Below are positions 51,900-62,138 of a stretch of 64,000 bases of DNA, one piece after another. The stretch is from Drosophila persimilis. Taxonomy: Eukaryota > Arthropoda > Insecta > Diptera > Drosophilidae. The notes below the pieces were generated by a model. The model was not told where the DNA came from, searched no databases, and was given only the letters and a program-made list of their open reading frames with translations. Every line of letters begins with the position of its first letter. Within the stretch, counting starts at the first letter, position 1. The stretch is taken from positions 295,035 to 359,034 of the forward strand of contig NW_020825420.1 of NCBI RefSeq assembly GCF_003286085.1. The letters are read 5' to 3'. Both the position numbers and the translations under genes were made by a program.

Positions 51900-54800
51900 A
51901 TGTAGCAAGTGGCGAAACGCAAGGAGAGCCTTCTCGGGATTTTGGGGAGGCGGAACCACCGATAGTGGGATGGCATATAAATTTGATAGAGGGTAAGAAG
52001 TTAGCACCTCCAGTGGAAATTGTTAAGTCAAGGAGACTAACTAGAAATGCACGTAGGATCAAGGTCCATTTTAAATCTCTCAAATGTATTAATGAGATAA
52101 GGAAAAAGGAAGGAGATAAGAGGCCTTATGCCGAAGTCAAGTTACTGGATAGAACCGTAGTAGGATTGCTAGATACCGGCGCCGGAAGTTGAGTTGCGTG
52201 GGTGGTCAATTGGCAAAGGAGGTAGTATGCAGTAAGAAACCATTTAAATTGGTGTCGTCCAATGCTTTCACGGCTGATGGAAAGAAGCATCAAATAGTAG
52301 GAAAGTTAACAACTAAGATAGAGTACCGCGGGGAGTCTAAAAACATAGACCTATTCATAATTCCTAATTTAAGTCAAGATTTATATTTAGGTATTGATTT
52401 TTGGTCCCTTTTTGAATTATTACCGTCCGAATGGAAGATTTCCGAAATTTGCGAGAGTTCTGATGTTCATACACTTACTTCTGCTCAGGAGGCGGCGTTA
52501 AACCAGGTGATTTCCCTATTTCCATCCTTCGCTGTGTCGGGTCTGGGAAGGACAGATATGCTTTGTCATACCATCGATGTGGGGAATGCGAAGCCCGTAA
52601 AGCAGAGACATTTCTCAGTCTCACCGGCTGTTGAGAAATTGCTGTACGGGGAAGTTGATAGGATGCTGAGATTAGGGGTGATTGAGGAGTCAGGAAGCGC
52701 TTGGTCTTCTCCGGTGGTTCTGGTCCAAAAGCCTGGGAAAGCTCGTCTTTGTCTAGACAGTCGAAAAGTAAACGCGGTGACAGAAAAAGATGCCTACCCG
52801 TTGCCCCAGATTGATGGCATCTTGAGTAGATTGCCCAAGGCAGAATATGTAACTAGCCTGGACTTGAAAGATGCATTTTGGCAAATACCTTTGGAGGTGG
52901 CGTCGAGAGACAAGACTGCATTCACTATACCAGGGAGGCCGTTGTACCAATACAAGGTCATGCCTTTTGGTTTATGCAACGCCTCACAAACCATGTCCAG
53001 ACTCATGGATAAGGTAATACCCGCAGCTCTCCGAAATCAAGTTTTTGTCTACTTAGATGACCTGCTGGTCATTTCAGACACATTTCCCTCGCATCTTGAG
53101 GTACTGCGTTCGGTGGCAGAACACATCCGTCACGCAGGGCTGACCATAAATATAGAGAAGAGCAGATTCTGTAGGAGATCCGTAAAATATCTAGGTCACG
53201 TAATTGGCGAAGGCGGTATTAAAACAGACCCGGAAAAGATTTCCGCCATTACAAAGTTTCCGCTCCCAAGAACACTCCGAGCCCTGAGGAGCTTCCTTGG
53301 AATGGCCGGGTGGTATAGGAAATTTATACATGATTTTGCTTCACTATCCGCCCCTCTAACAGACTTGCTAAAACAGAAAAAAAAATTCGTCATGTCCCAG
53401 GATGGAATAGAGGCCTTTGAAAAATTGAAAGAAACGCTGTGCAAGGCTCCAGTTTTAAGAAGTCCTGACTTTGGAAAGCCCTTCTATATACATTGCGACG
53501 CGAGCAATACGGGAGTAGGGGGTGTACTAGTCCAAAAGACGGAAGAAGGGGATGAGATGCCGATAGCTTTCGTGTCTAAAAAGCTGAATAAAGCCCAGCG
53601 CAATTATACAGTGACCGAGCTAGAGTGCCTGGCGGCCTTAGTGTGCATTAAAAAGTTCAGAGCTTATGTCGAAGGTCATCAATTCACCGTGATAACGGAT
53701 CATGCCTCACTGAAGTGGTTGATGTCCCAAAATGATCTGCACTCGAGGTTAGCTCGATGGGCACTAAAATTGCAAGGTTTCCGATTTAGCATCGAGCACC
53801 GAAAGGGAACCCAGAACATAGTCCCAGATGCATTGTCAAGGGTTCACCAGGATGAGATCGCAGCAATAGACAAGAGTAATGGGCTTCTGGTGGATCTAGA
53901 TTCTCCTCACTTCAGAGCGGTAGGGTATCTTGAATTGGTGGAGCGGGTAAAGAGCAACCAGGAACGATTGCCAGACGTAAAAGTGGTCGACAACTTAGTT
54001 TACCGAAGAGCTGAGCATGCGAATGGCGACTTACTTCATGACTCGTTTGCTTGGAAATTATGGGTGCCTAAGGAATTGATCAGCGAGATCTTAAAACAGT
54101 CACATGATGATCCGTTAGCCTCGCATGGGGGTATTCACAAGACCTTGGAGCGCGTCCGTAGGTACTACTTTTGGCCAGGATTGGTTAACGACGTCAAAGC
54201 TTATGTGAATAATTGCAGTGAGTGTAAGACCACAAAGGCGCCAAACTTTACCTTGCGGCCACCCATGGGAAAGCCTGCCGAATCACAAAGATTCTTTCAG
54301 CGACTATACATAGATTTTCTTGGTCCATATCCTAGGTCACGAAGTGGTCACGTCGCTATTTTTATCGTGTTAGACCATTATTCTAAATTTGTTTTCCTCA
54401 AAGCCGTTAAGAAGCTGACAGCTGATGTACATAGTTATCAAATACTTGCGTGAGGATCTCTTTCATACTTTCGGGGTGCCCGAAACCATAGTGTCCGAAA
54501 ATGGATCCTAATTCAGGGCTGAAAAATTCCAAAGCCTTTTAAAAAGCCACCGTATCTCACATACCTTGACAGCGGTACACGCGCCACAGGCAAATGCCTC
54601 CGAGAGAGTCAATCGCTCAGTGATTGCCGCCATCAGAGCGTATGTGCGTCCGGATCATAAAGATTGGGACGAGAATTTAAGCAGCATTTGTTGCGCGCTG
54701 AGATCGTCCATCCACTCGGGAGTAGGCGCTACGCCATACTACATGGTGTTTGGTCAGCAGATGATCACTTCTGGTGGCACTTACTCTTTGCTGAGATCAC

Positions 54801-55132
54801 TAGAGATGTTGGAAGACAGGGCGGCAGCTTTTACAAAAGAGAATTCCTTGGAGTTGGTCAGGAAGAAAGCACGTGAAGTAATGGATAAGCAAAATGCACG
54901 TAATGAAAAGCAGTATAATCTAAGATCAAGAGAGATAGTATACCAGGTTGGGCAGGAAGTTTATAGAAGGAATTTTAAACAAAGCAACTTCCAAGCTGGA
55001 TACAACGCTAAGCTTGGCCACGCTTTTGTGAAGGCTAGAGTTCGGAGAAAGCTAGGAAATTCGCTTTATGAGTTGGAAGATCTGCGGGAAAGATATCCGC
55101 CAATAACAGCTACAAGCGGTTCATCCTTGTGA
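51828..55132 (+). pseudogene. pol: Pol of element B copy 2, three or more lesions
   Basis: The pol frame enters after the slippery site and reaches the protease D-T-G-A near 52174-52185. There a 2-bp insertion relative to copy 1 shifts the frame and creates a stop at 52190-52192. The next frame (52189-54453) holds RT (V-Y-L-D-D near 53047), RNase H and the integrase start. A 4-bp insertion at about 54428 shifts it again. Further damage: the second integrase Asp codon is GAA (Glu) at 54497-54499, and a Gln codon is TAA at 54509-54511. The integrase end resumes at 54566-55132. A deletion of about 27 bp near 55085 removes part of the C-terminus. Confidence 0.88.
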
Positions 55133-55493
55133 GCCTTCTGCACCCCAAGTCTGATCTTGGCAGGGGGGAGTTGTACGGTGAGGCTTGTAGCTGCTGTGAG
55201 GAGGCCTAGGGTTTTTGGGATCCGCCGAAAATTATGCACCGTCTAACGAGAGGCAAGACAATTCTCTTTAACAGTCGGCAAAGAGGGCCTGGGATCAGAG
55301 AGTGGGTCAGAGCCAGGTCAGACTTCCTCGTCGAAAGGAGAGCGAGTTCGAAGTCGAAGTCGGACAAGATGAAAGGCTATAAATAGATGTCATTGGACGC
55401 CATTGCGGCATTCCAAGCCTGGTCGACAGCATTGGATTTTGTTCACCAAGTGTCCTCTATAGTGGCAGCCGTATTTGAATATTCAAAAAAAAA

Positions 55494-56614
55494 CGAGGGG
55501 GAACGTTGTGAGTTGCTGCGGACACCGCAACTCTACGGTTATACCCGATACTAAGTCAGTATGGCTCTCCTCCGGCAGACGCCGCTAATATTTAACGACA
55601 CGACAAAGAGTGCGTGCGAGAGAGACAGAAAATCAGTCTGAGCGTGACGTCGGGCGCTGCGTAGCCAGTGCAAATTGATTTGCTCCTTTTGGCTATGAAA
55701 ATGATCTGATCTGATCCAGATTCAGCAACCTGATAGATATGGTTATTATCTATGATTCTGCGTTTTTAGTTTTCTCAAATCTGCAATATTGTGGATGCAA
55801 CAGATTTTCGTCCTTTGTGGGGGCGGATGGGGGTGGGGCGAAATTCTGAGATATACGTTTTATAGTGACATCTTAAAGGAGTGTGTGTACCAAATTTGGT
55901 TACTCTAGCCTTAATAGTCTCTGAGATTTGTGGTTGCCTCAGATTTTCGTCCTTTGCGGGGGCGGAAGGGGGTGTGGCGAAATTTGGACAGGAAACGGTC
56001 AAGGTCCGATATCACAGGAGTGTGGATACCAAATTTGGTTGCTCTGGCTTTTATAGGTTCTGAGATCCTTGAACTCATATTTTGCAATTGGCAAAACCGA
56101 CCATGAAACCTGTGTGTTAGAGTGAGACAGAGCGAGAAAGAGTGAAATTGTTTTCGTGATTCTGGCTGTAATAATTATACGATCTGGTTCAGATTTTGCA
56201 CTCTAGAAGATATAGTCATCTTCTACGATTCTGCGTTTTTAGTTTTCTCGTATCGTCAAAATTGTGGATGCCACAGATTTTCGCCCTTTGTGGGGGCGGA
56301 AGTGGGCGGGGCAAAGTTTTGAAATATTTTTGGAGCAGTGACATATCACAGAAGTCTGGATCCAAAACATCGTTGCTCTAGCTCTTATAGTCTTTGAGCA
56401 TTAGGCGCTGAAGGGGACGGACAGACGGACAGACGGACAGACGGACGGACGGACAGACGGACAGACAGACATGGCTCAATCGACTCGGCTATTGATGCTG
56501 ATCAAGAATATATATACTTTATGGGGTCGGAAACGATTCCTTCTGGACGTTACACACATCCACTTTTACCACAAATCTAATATACCCCAATACTCATTTT
56601 GAGTATCGGGTATA
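55494..56614 (+). mobile_element. DINE-1/helentron-like non-autonomous element in LTR-c
   Basis: About 1.12 kb absent from LTR-a and LTR-b, inserted in the poly(A) tract of the LTR without an obvious target duplication. It starts CGAGGGGGAACGTTGTGAG and ends with TTTGAGTATCGGGTATAAAA. The centre has about three diverged units of roughly 140 bp (GATTTTCG(T/C)CCTTTG(T/C)GGGG near 55803, 55942 and 56277; ACCAAATTTGGTT(A/G)CTCT near 55889 and 56029). A GACA/GACG microsatellite follows at 56415-56470. The layout matches DINE-1-type Helitron derivatives; the tandem units recall DINE-TR1, from memory. It encodes no protein. Confidence 0.75.
56415..56470. repeat. GGACAGAC microsatellite
   Basis: About 56 bp of GGACAGAC/GGAC units inside the DINE-like element, the usual variable block before its 3' end. 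Confidence 0.9.
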
Positions 56615-58308
56615 AAAAGAGAAAAACCATCTAAATTCAATAACAAGTGAAAAGTAGCCCAGGCAGTGAGGCGGTGATTAGTGAAACCTTTTCGATACAC
56701 CCTTTCGACGGGTCACCCGTTTGGGTAAGTTGAGAAAAAAAGACAGCCTAGCGAAAGTGTATAAAGGTGTTCTGTGTGTGCAAATTTCCCTAGGTTTTAA
56801 ATTGGAGGAGGCTCGTCTTCCACGACCACCAGCTGAAATTCATAGAAATTCGCCGGAGCTTTGGGTCGTCGCCTTGGAGCAATTCGGCGAGCCAGAGAGG
56901 AGAGGCCAACTAGTGCCCGGCAGACGGCAGCCGCGTCGGCTTGTTTCATCGCTCCGCGTATGCGTCCATACCCCGTGCGCAGGGGAGGAGGCAAAGGAAA
57001 AAAAAGTGTTCTGCAGTGGCGGCAAATAGTGGCAGATCGAATTAGAAATTTCTCACAGAAGGCCAGCCCAGTTCAAAATAACCAAAAAAATAGCAAATAT
57101 AAGAAACAAATAACGTAACATAGTCATATGCTCTAAGCATTTTTACCCGGGTTATTTTATTCTCCCTCTTCATTTAGGCTTCTTTAGCTCTCTATCCCTT
57201 TCTATCTCTCTCCACCTAACTTTGCCGCTGCGGGCGAGCCCCCACATACCGGTGCTCGATAAGCGCCGCTGATCTGCAAAGAGGAATGCAAAACTGAGCG
57301 CAGAGGAATGTAAGGCGGCGTGAGGGACGGGAAGAAAAGAGATAGACAATCACAGTTAAAATTAACTCGATCTGCCTGAGCCACTCGGTCGTCATCTCAT
57401 TTTTTTGTGTGTCCGAATTGTGTGTGTTCTTCTTTTTTTTTCAAACTTTTCAGGGGCCCAAAATCGGAAGCGCTTCGTCGATGGAGGTTCCTGTAAGTCG
57501 TTTTAGTTGAATAAATAAATTATCTTCCACCTTTTTGTGTGGCGAATGCTCTGAAAGTTCGCCACGGCAGCGAACCCAATTAGTGGGATGAAAAGAGAGG
57601 GCATCAAAAAGTTCACCTCTTGATTCTTTTCCCTACGCCTCTCGTACATTACACCTTCTCTTTTGGTGGATCGCTATGCCCAGCGAATGCTCACATACAA
57701 TTTTCTTACATTTCTTTTGCTTTCACTCCTATTCAAATCATCTGTTCTCTCTCATATCTAGCCTAAACTTCTTACTTATTTACAGTACTTTACTCAACTT
57801 ATTTAAAATTAAGTCGTAGCCAATACTCGGGGAAGGGAGAAGCTGATGAGTACATTAAATTACAGGGGATCACAAATTTTAGTCATAAGCAATGAATAAA
57901 CGTTTATAATGTGTGAGTAGAAGCAATAGTGTTTGATCTCCTGCAGCAAGCCCCTGTAGGTCTCGCATAGTATAAGGGGTCTTGTAACAAATCATGTGTT
58001 ATCGGGCACAACAAGACCAAGGTAGGGTGGGCGATAATCACTCCTCATGAACAGCTGAGGAATTCTTTTCGTTGTCCGTTCACCAGTGCAGTTATTGTCT
58101 TTCGTTTTAGGTGTTGTGCTTTCCGTCCGGTTTCAAATGGCTTATTGACACGCATTAAATGTAAGATAATAATAGGGTAATCCTCAGCTTAGGAGCAAAT
58201 ATACAAAAACACCACACTCGTGGCCGACGAGCCAGTAGCCGGAAAATTGACAGCGTGCCGCTTCAAGCTGAGAGGACCATCTCGCCTACATCGTGGTTGC
58301 ACGTTACA

Positions 58309-59867
58309 TAATTTAGTTTATTTAGTAATGGAGTACTGACTGAATTGCAACTATCCATGTTAAATTTATTTAAAATTCTTTTTAAATATGCAGCTTGACT
58401 CAAATATATTTTGTCTTCAAACATTTCTACTCTGATACCGATAAAATGTTTTATCTCATTTAAGTCAGTCATTCTAAATCTTTCGCTTAAATAATTTTTG
58501 AAATTATTCATTCTATCCATATCCCTTGTCGCTATTACTACATCATCAACATATAATAATACATATATGTTTTTCTTTATGTCACCTCTATCAAGAATAT
58601 ATATGCAACGATCCACGGGAGAGTTTACCAAATCGAATTCTTTCAATGCTTGCTCAAATACTTGAAATCAGCATCTAGCTGCTTGTTTGAGCCCATAAAT
58701 GGCTTTGTTCAGTTTGCATACATGCCCAGCACCGCATAATACGCCCTGAGGAGGCCGCATATATATCTCCTCACTTAATGTACCATTGAGGAAAGCTGTT
58801 TTAACATCCATCTGATGGACTTTCAAATTAAACTGGACTGCCAATGATAGTACGAACCTAAAACTGGCAATTCTAGCAACGGGAGCAAATGTTTCTTCAT
58901 AGTCTACTTGGTACTTTTGAGTAAATCCTCTTGCAACCAGTCTAGCTTTGTATTTTATTGGGACTCCCAGTTCATTATATTTAATGGAAAATACCCATCT
59001 ACTGTCTACAATATTTTTGTTTTCTGGCTTCTTTATAATTGTCCAGGTGTTATTAATTTCATGGGCATTTAACTCTGTATTTATTGCCTCCTCCCAATCA
59101 GATTTATCATTCATAAAATTTATTTCATCAAAAGCATTTGGAACTTCATCAAACATTATATGGGCATTTAATATAAATTTGTTAAAGCTTTTATCATGTT
59201 CTTTATAAGACACCTTCGGCTTAGACTTTAACCTCTCACTTTTTCTACTAATTATATTAGTATCCTTATTTTCTTCACGACAATTAACTGGCTGATCAGC
59301 TTTTTCACAATCCTTACTCTCATTCGGGATATATAATTCCTTACTATCATTCAGGAAATCAGTTTTTCTTTTCCTACTTTCATTCGGAAAATGCAGCTTT
59401 TCGCATTCCTTACTTTCATTCAGGATTTCACATTCCGTACTTTCATTCGAGAAATTAAACTGATCACATTCCTTACTCTCATTCAGGATTCCACATTCCG
59501 TACTATCATTCGGGAGATAAAACTGATCACATTCCTTACTCTCATTCAGGATTCCACATTCCGTACTATCATTCGGGAGATAAAACTGATCACATTCCTT
59601 ACTCTCATTCAGGATTCCACATTCCGTACTATCATTTGGGAGATAAAACTGATCACATTCCTTACTCTCATTCAGGATTCCACATTTACCATTTCCATTC
59701 GGGAAATTAAGCTGATCAGATTCCTTACTCTCATTCAGGAATTCTTGTTGACTTCTTTCCTTACTCTCTTTCGGCAAATCTGTTTCAAATTTTACTTCTC
59801 TAGAATAAAGAATATTAGTCTCGTCTACGACAACATCTCTTGGGCTTTCTATTGTGCCACAGCTCAT
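58309..59867 (-). pseudogene. pol: copia Pol: repeat linker and reverse transcriptase
   Basis: From 59867 the frame continues from the integrase end (R-D-V-V-V-D-E-T-N) through an Asn/Glu/Ser/Lys-rich linker with 63-bp repeats. The RT follows: W-E-E-A-I-N-T-E-L, V-D-S-R-W-V-F-S, Y-K-A-R-L-V-A-R-G near 58935, A-P-V-A-R and V-K-T-A-F-L-N-G near 58795. A TGA at 58668-58670 stands where the copia family has Trp after Q-A-A-R-C. The same frame continues to the catalytic Y-V-D-D near 58549 and F-R-M-T-D-L-N-E, and is cut at 58312 by element B. The domain finishes at 39999-39290. The RT would copy the RNA into cDNA within particles; this copy cannot. Confidence 0.9.
59461..59720 (-). repeat. 63-bp in-frame tandem repeat in copia integrase-RT linker
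   Basis: TGATCACATTCCTTACTCTC recurs at 59461, 59524, 59587 and 59650, with a variant at 59713, an exact 63-bp period. On the coding strand each unit is 21 codons (N-E-S-K-E-C-D-Q-F ... T-E-C). Copia is known to carry related N-E-S-K-E motifs here; the extra copies are a local expansion. Confidence 0.85.
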
Positions 59868-61770
59868 ATGGGGTCATTTTACAATCACCAAGTGCTTTGC
59901 TTGGAATTTTGTTGATTAGATATGTTGCAGTTAGCACAGCTTCACCCCAAAAACTTTTGTCTAAGTTTGCACCATTTACCATAGCACGAGCTTTCTCTGT
60001 AATGGTTCTTATCATTCGCTCCGAAACACCATTCAACTGAGGTGTATGTGGCACTGTCAAATGATAACTTTTTCCTTTATTAACGCAGAACTCACGCATT
60101 TCATTCGACAAGTATTCTCTACCGTTGTCAATGTACAAATTGACAATCTTGAAATTAAAATGAGCCTCGCTCTTTGCTACAAAATCTTTAAATACATTGA
60201 ATACATCTGATTTATATTTTAACAAATAGGTTACACAATAATGTGTAAATTGATCTACGAAGATCACAAAATAATTTTTATCATCTAGTGTAACTGGTTT
60301 AATGGGGCCACATACATCTGAATGTATTACAAACAAGGGTCGTTTTATATAACTTTTATCTTTAGATTGCTTAAATGGCAACCTAGCCTGTTTCCCATTT
60401 AAACATGACTCACAAACTTCATCTGATATTTTTAAATTAACAAGAAGATTACTGTCATTAAATAAATTATTATTCTTTATTTCAAGCAATTTTGCATTGC
60501 TTATATGCCCCAACCTGTCATGCCATAATCGATAATTATTTTTGTTCCTAGCATCTACACTGTATGCTTGGAATTTGACTACAGGTATATCCAACATACC
60601 TGTATGTTTAACAACAATTACTCCATTTTTTGATATGGAGACACCACCACAGTCAAACTTAATTGACATCCCTGCCTGTTGCAGACGCTTGACAGACATG
60701 AGGTTTCCTGCTGCCTCCTTGCAGTAGAGCACATCCTCCAGTGTGATATTGTGTCCATTGTGCAGCCGCACAATTCCACGCTTAGTGGCATATAAAAACT
60801 CGCCTTCTTTTGCCACAGCGATTTTAATTGGCTGCTCCAATTCGATGCAATCGGCGTACAGCGAGTCATCATTGATCAAATGATCCGTTGCACCAGAATC
60901 GAGTATAAAACCGAGTTCATTATTTATTTGATCACACTTTTTCATTTTCCGCATCATAAATGCGAACCCGTGGCCCAATGCTGCAAGCTGAGCTTGTTTA
61001 TTATGTTTATAATTTTCTTTGTTTTGATTTAACCTTATAAACTGGTAACAGTCTTTTTTCATGTGCCCTTCTTTGCCACAGTGATGGCATTTAATATTAC
61101 TTCTAGCTTTTCCCTTAAATAATATCTTTTGCCGTGTGTTTCTAGATCCAAACGTTTTACGATTATTAAAATTGTTATTATTTCTTACAACTGCCTTCAT
61201 GACTTTACTACTTGTATCAGTACTTTCATTTCTTAATTTGGTCTCGTAGTCGAACAATTTATTTTTTACAAACGCTAATGATAGAGTTTCATCGATTGCC
61301 GTGATGACACCATTATAGGTTGAAGGTAGAGTCTGCAGCAAATGTGCCACTTTCTCCATCTCATCCATTTTAGCGCCCGCCCCTAACAACTCACTCACTG
61401 TTTCATCAAAAATAACAAAATGACTCGAAAGTGTCATTTCACTTGAGAGTTTGAGTGTTATTAAACGTTTACGTGCAGCTAATTGCGACGCAAGGCTTCT
61501 ACGCTCATATATGGCGTCTAAATTCTTCAGAATATCACGTGCCGAAATGTCGCCTGCCGCGAAGTTTAGAAATGCGTCGCCTAAATATTGAATTAAAATG
61601 CTCTTCGCACATCGCTCTGCCTTTTTCCAATTATCATCTACTTCGTTAGGCATTATGTTATCGACTACTTGGAGCACCTCTAATTCAGCAAACAAAGCTC
61701 TGATTCTAAATTTCCATATAGAATATTTCTCGCCACAAAAAGGCTTAATATGTTGCTTATTTCTTTCCAT
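59815..61770 (-). pseudogene. gag: copia Gag, protease and integrase
   Basis: ATG at 61770. Gag (residues about 1-270) ends with a CCHC knuckle C-H-H-C-x4-H-x4-C near 61080. Protease: L-D-S-G-A-T-D-H near 60900. Integrase: HHCC finger (W-H-D-R-L-G-H near 60515, C-E-S-C near 60410), the first Asp in H-S-D-V-C-G-P near 60325, Y-I-D-N-G-R-E-Y near 60125, and the Glu in V-S-E-R-M near 60020. The frame leaves the true sequence at about 59840: compared with the copia family roughly 40 codons are missing between H-N-R-K-P and R-D-V-V-V, with a frame change, and a spurious stop follows at 59815. Otherwise the 640 codons are open. Confidence 0.92.
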
Positions 61771-61903
61771 ATTCTATGTATGTATATATTATACACACAC
61801 ACACTACAAAAAAAAACTACACAAGAACGCACGCGGAACTAATTTCACAACTATTTGTTATTAATTTAATTTATTTAAATTGGCGTGGACTGGGCCCATA
61901 ACC
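61771..61903 (-). other. copia 5' leader with half-tRNA-iMet primer binding site
   Basis: Minus strand: GGTTATGGGCCCAG starts directly after the LTR (61903-61890). It is complementary to the anticodon arm of the initiator methionine tRNA, as in copia. The remaining 120 bp are AT-rich leader up to the gag ATG. Confidence 0.88.
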
Positions 61904-62138
61904 TATTGGTAGACTAGCTATGACAATTAGTAAACGGAAGACAGTACCAAGTTATGTTTTTCTTTAAAGATTATTTATGTATTTCTTGATTACTTTTTGC
62001 TGCAACACCGGTCCACACACTTGAGATCACAAAAGAAGAGAGAGCATCGACACTTCAAGTGTGACCAGACTAACTCATAATAATAATACCTAACATATCG
62101 ATAATATTATTTAATGTTATTATTTGAATATTCCAACA
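61904..62138 (-). repeat. 5' LTR of copia
   Basis: 235 bp, TGTTGGAATA...TACCAATA on the minus strand. It matches 38699-38947 apart from the 14-bp difference and about two substitutions, so the insertion is young. Confidence 0.92.

Larger units (their letters stand above)
40000..58308 (+). mobile_element. Element B: tandem array of two RING-Gag gypsy copies sharing a central LTR
   Basis: Order: LTR-a (40000-42005), internal 1 (42006-47598), LTR-b (47599-49562), internal 2 (49563-55171), LTR-c (55172-58308, with a 1.1 kb insertion). Only the outer ends have the TAAT duplication. The internal regions are about 99 percent alike by eye, with different lesions. This is the product expected from one insertion followed by unequal recombination between its LTRs. 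The family is related to element A (RING Gag, tRNA-Lys site, A-AAA-AAC frameshift site, LTRs of about 2.0 kb). Confidence 0.92.
55172..58308 (+). repeat. LTR-c of element B (3' outer LTR), interrupted
   Basis: TGTACGG...GTTACA over 3137 bp, including an insertion at 55494-56614, so the LTR itself is about 2016 bp. It follows the polypurine tract GGCAGGGGGGAGT. TATA box at 55378-55385. Confidence 0.92.
38699..62138 (-). mobile_element. copia-family (Ty1/copia) retrotransposon, split by the element B array
   Basis: Minus strand: 5' LTR 61904-62138, primer site, gag-pol 61770-58309, interruption 40000-58308, pol end 39999-39290, 3' LTR 38699-38947. Protein similarity to D. melanogaster copia is high throughout by eye, with short indels. 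The 5-bp duplication TACTC marks the ends. Lesions: a deletion with frame change near 59840, a Trp codon changed to TGA at 58668-58670, and the large insertion. Confidence 0.93.
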
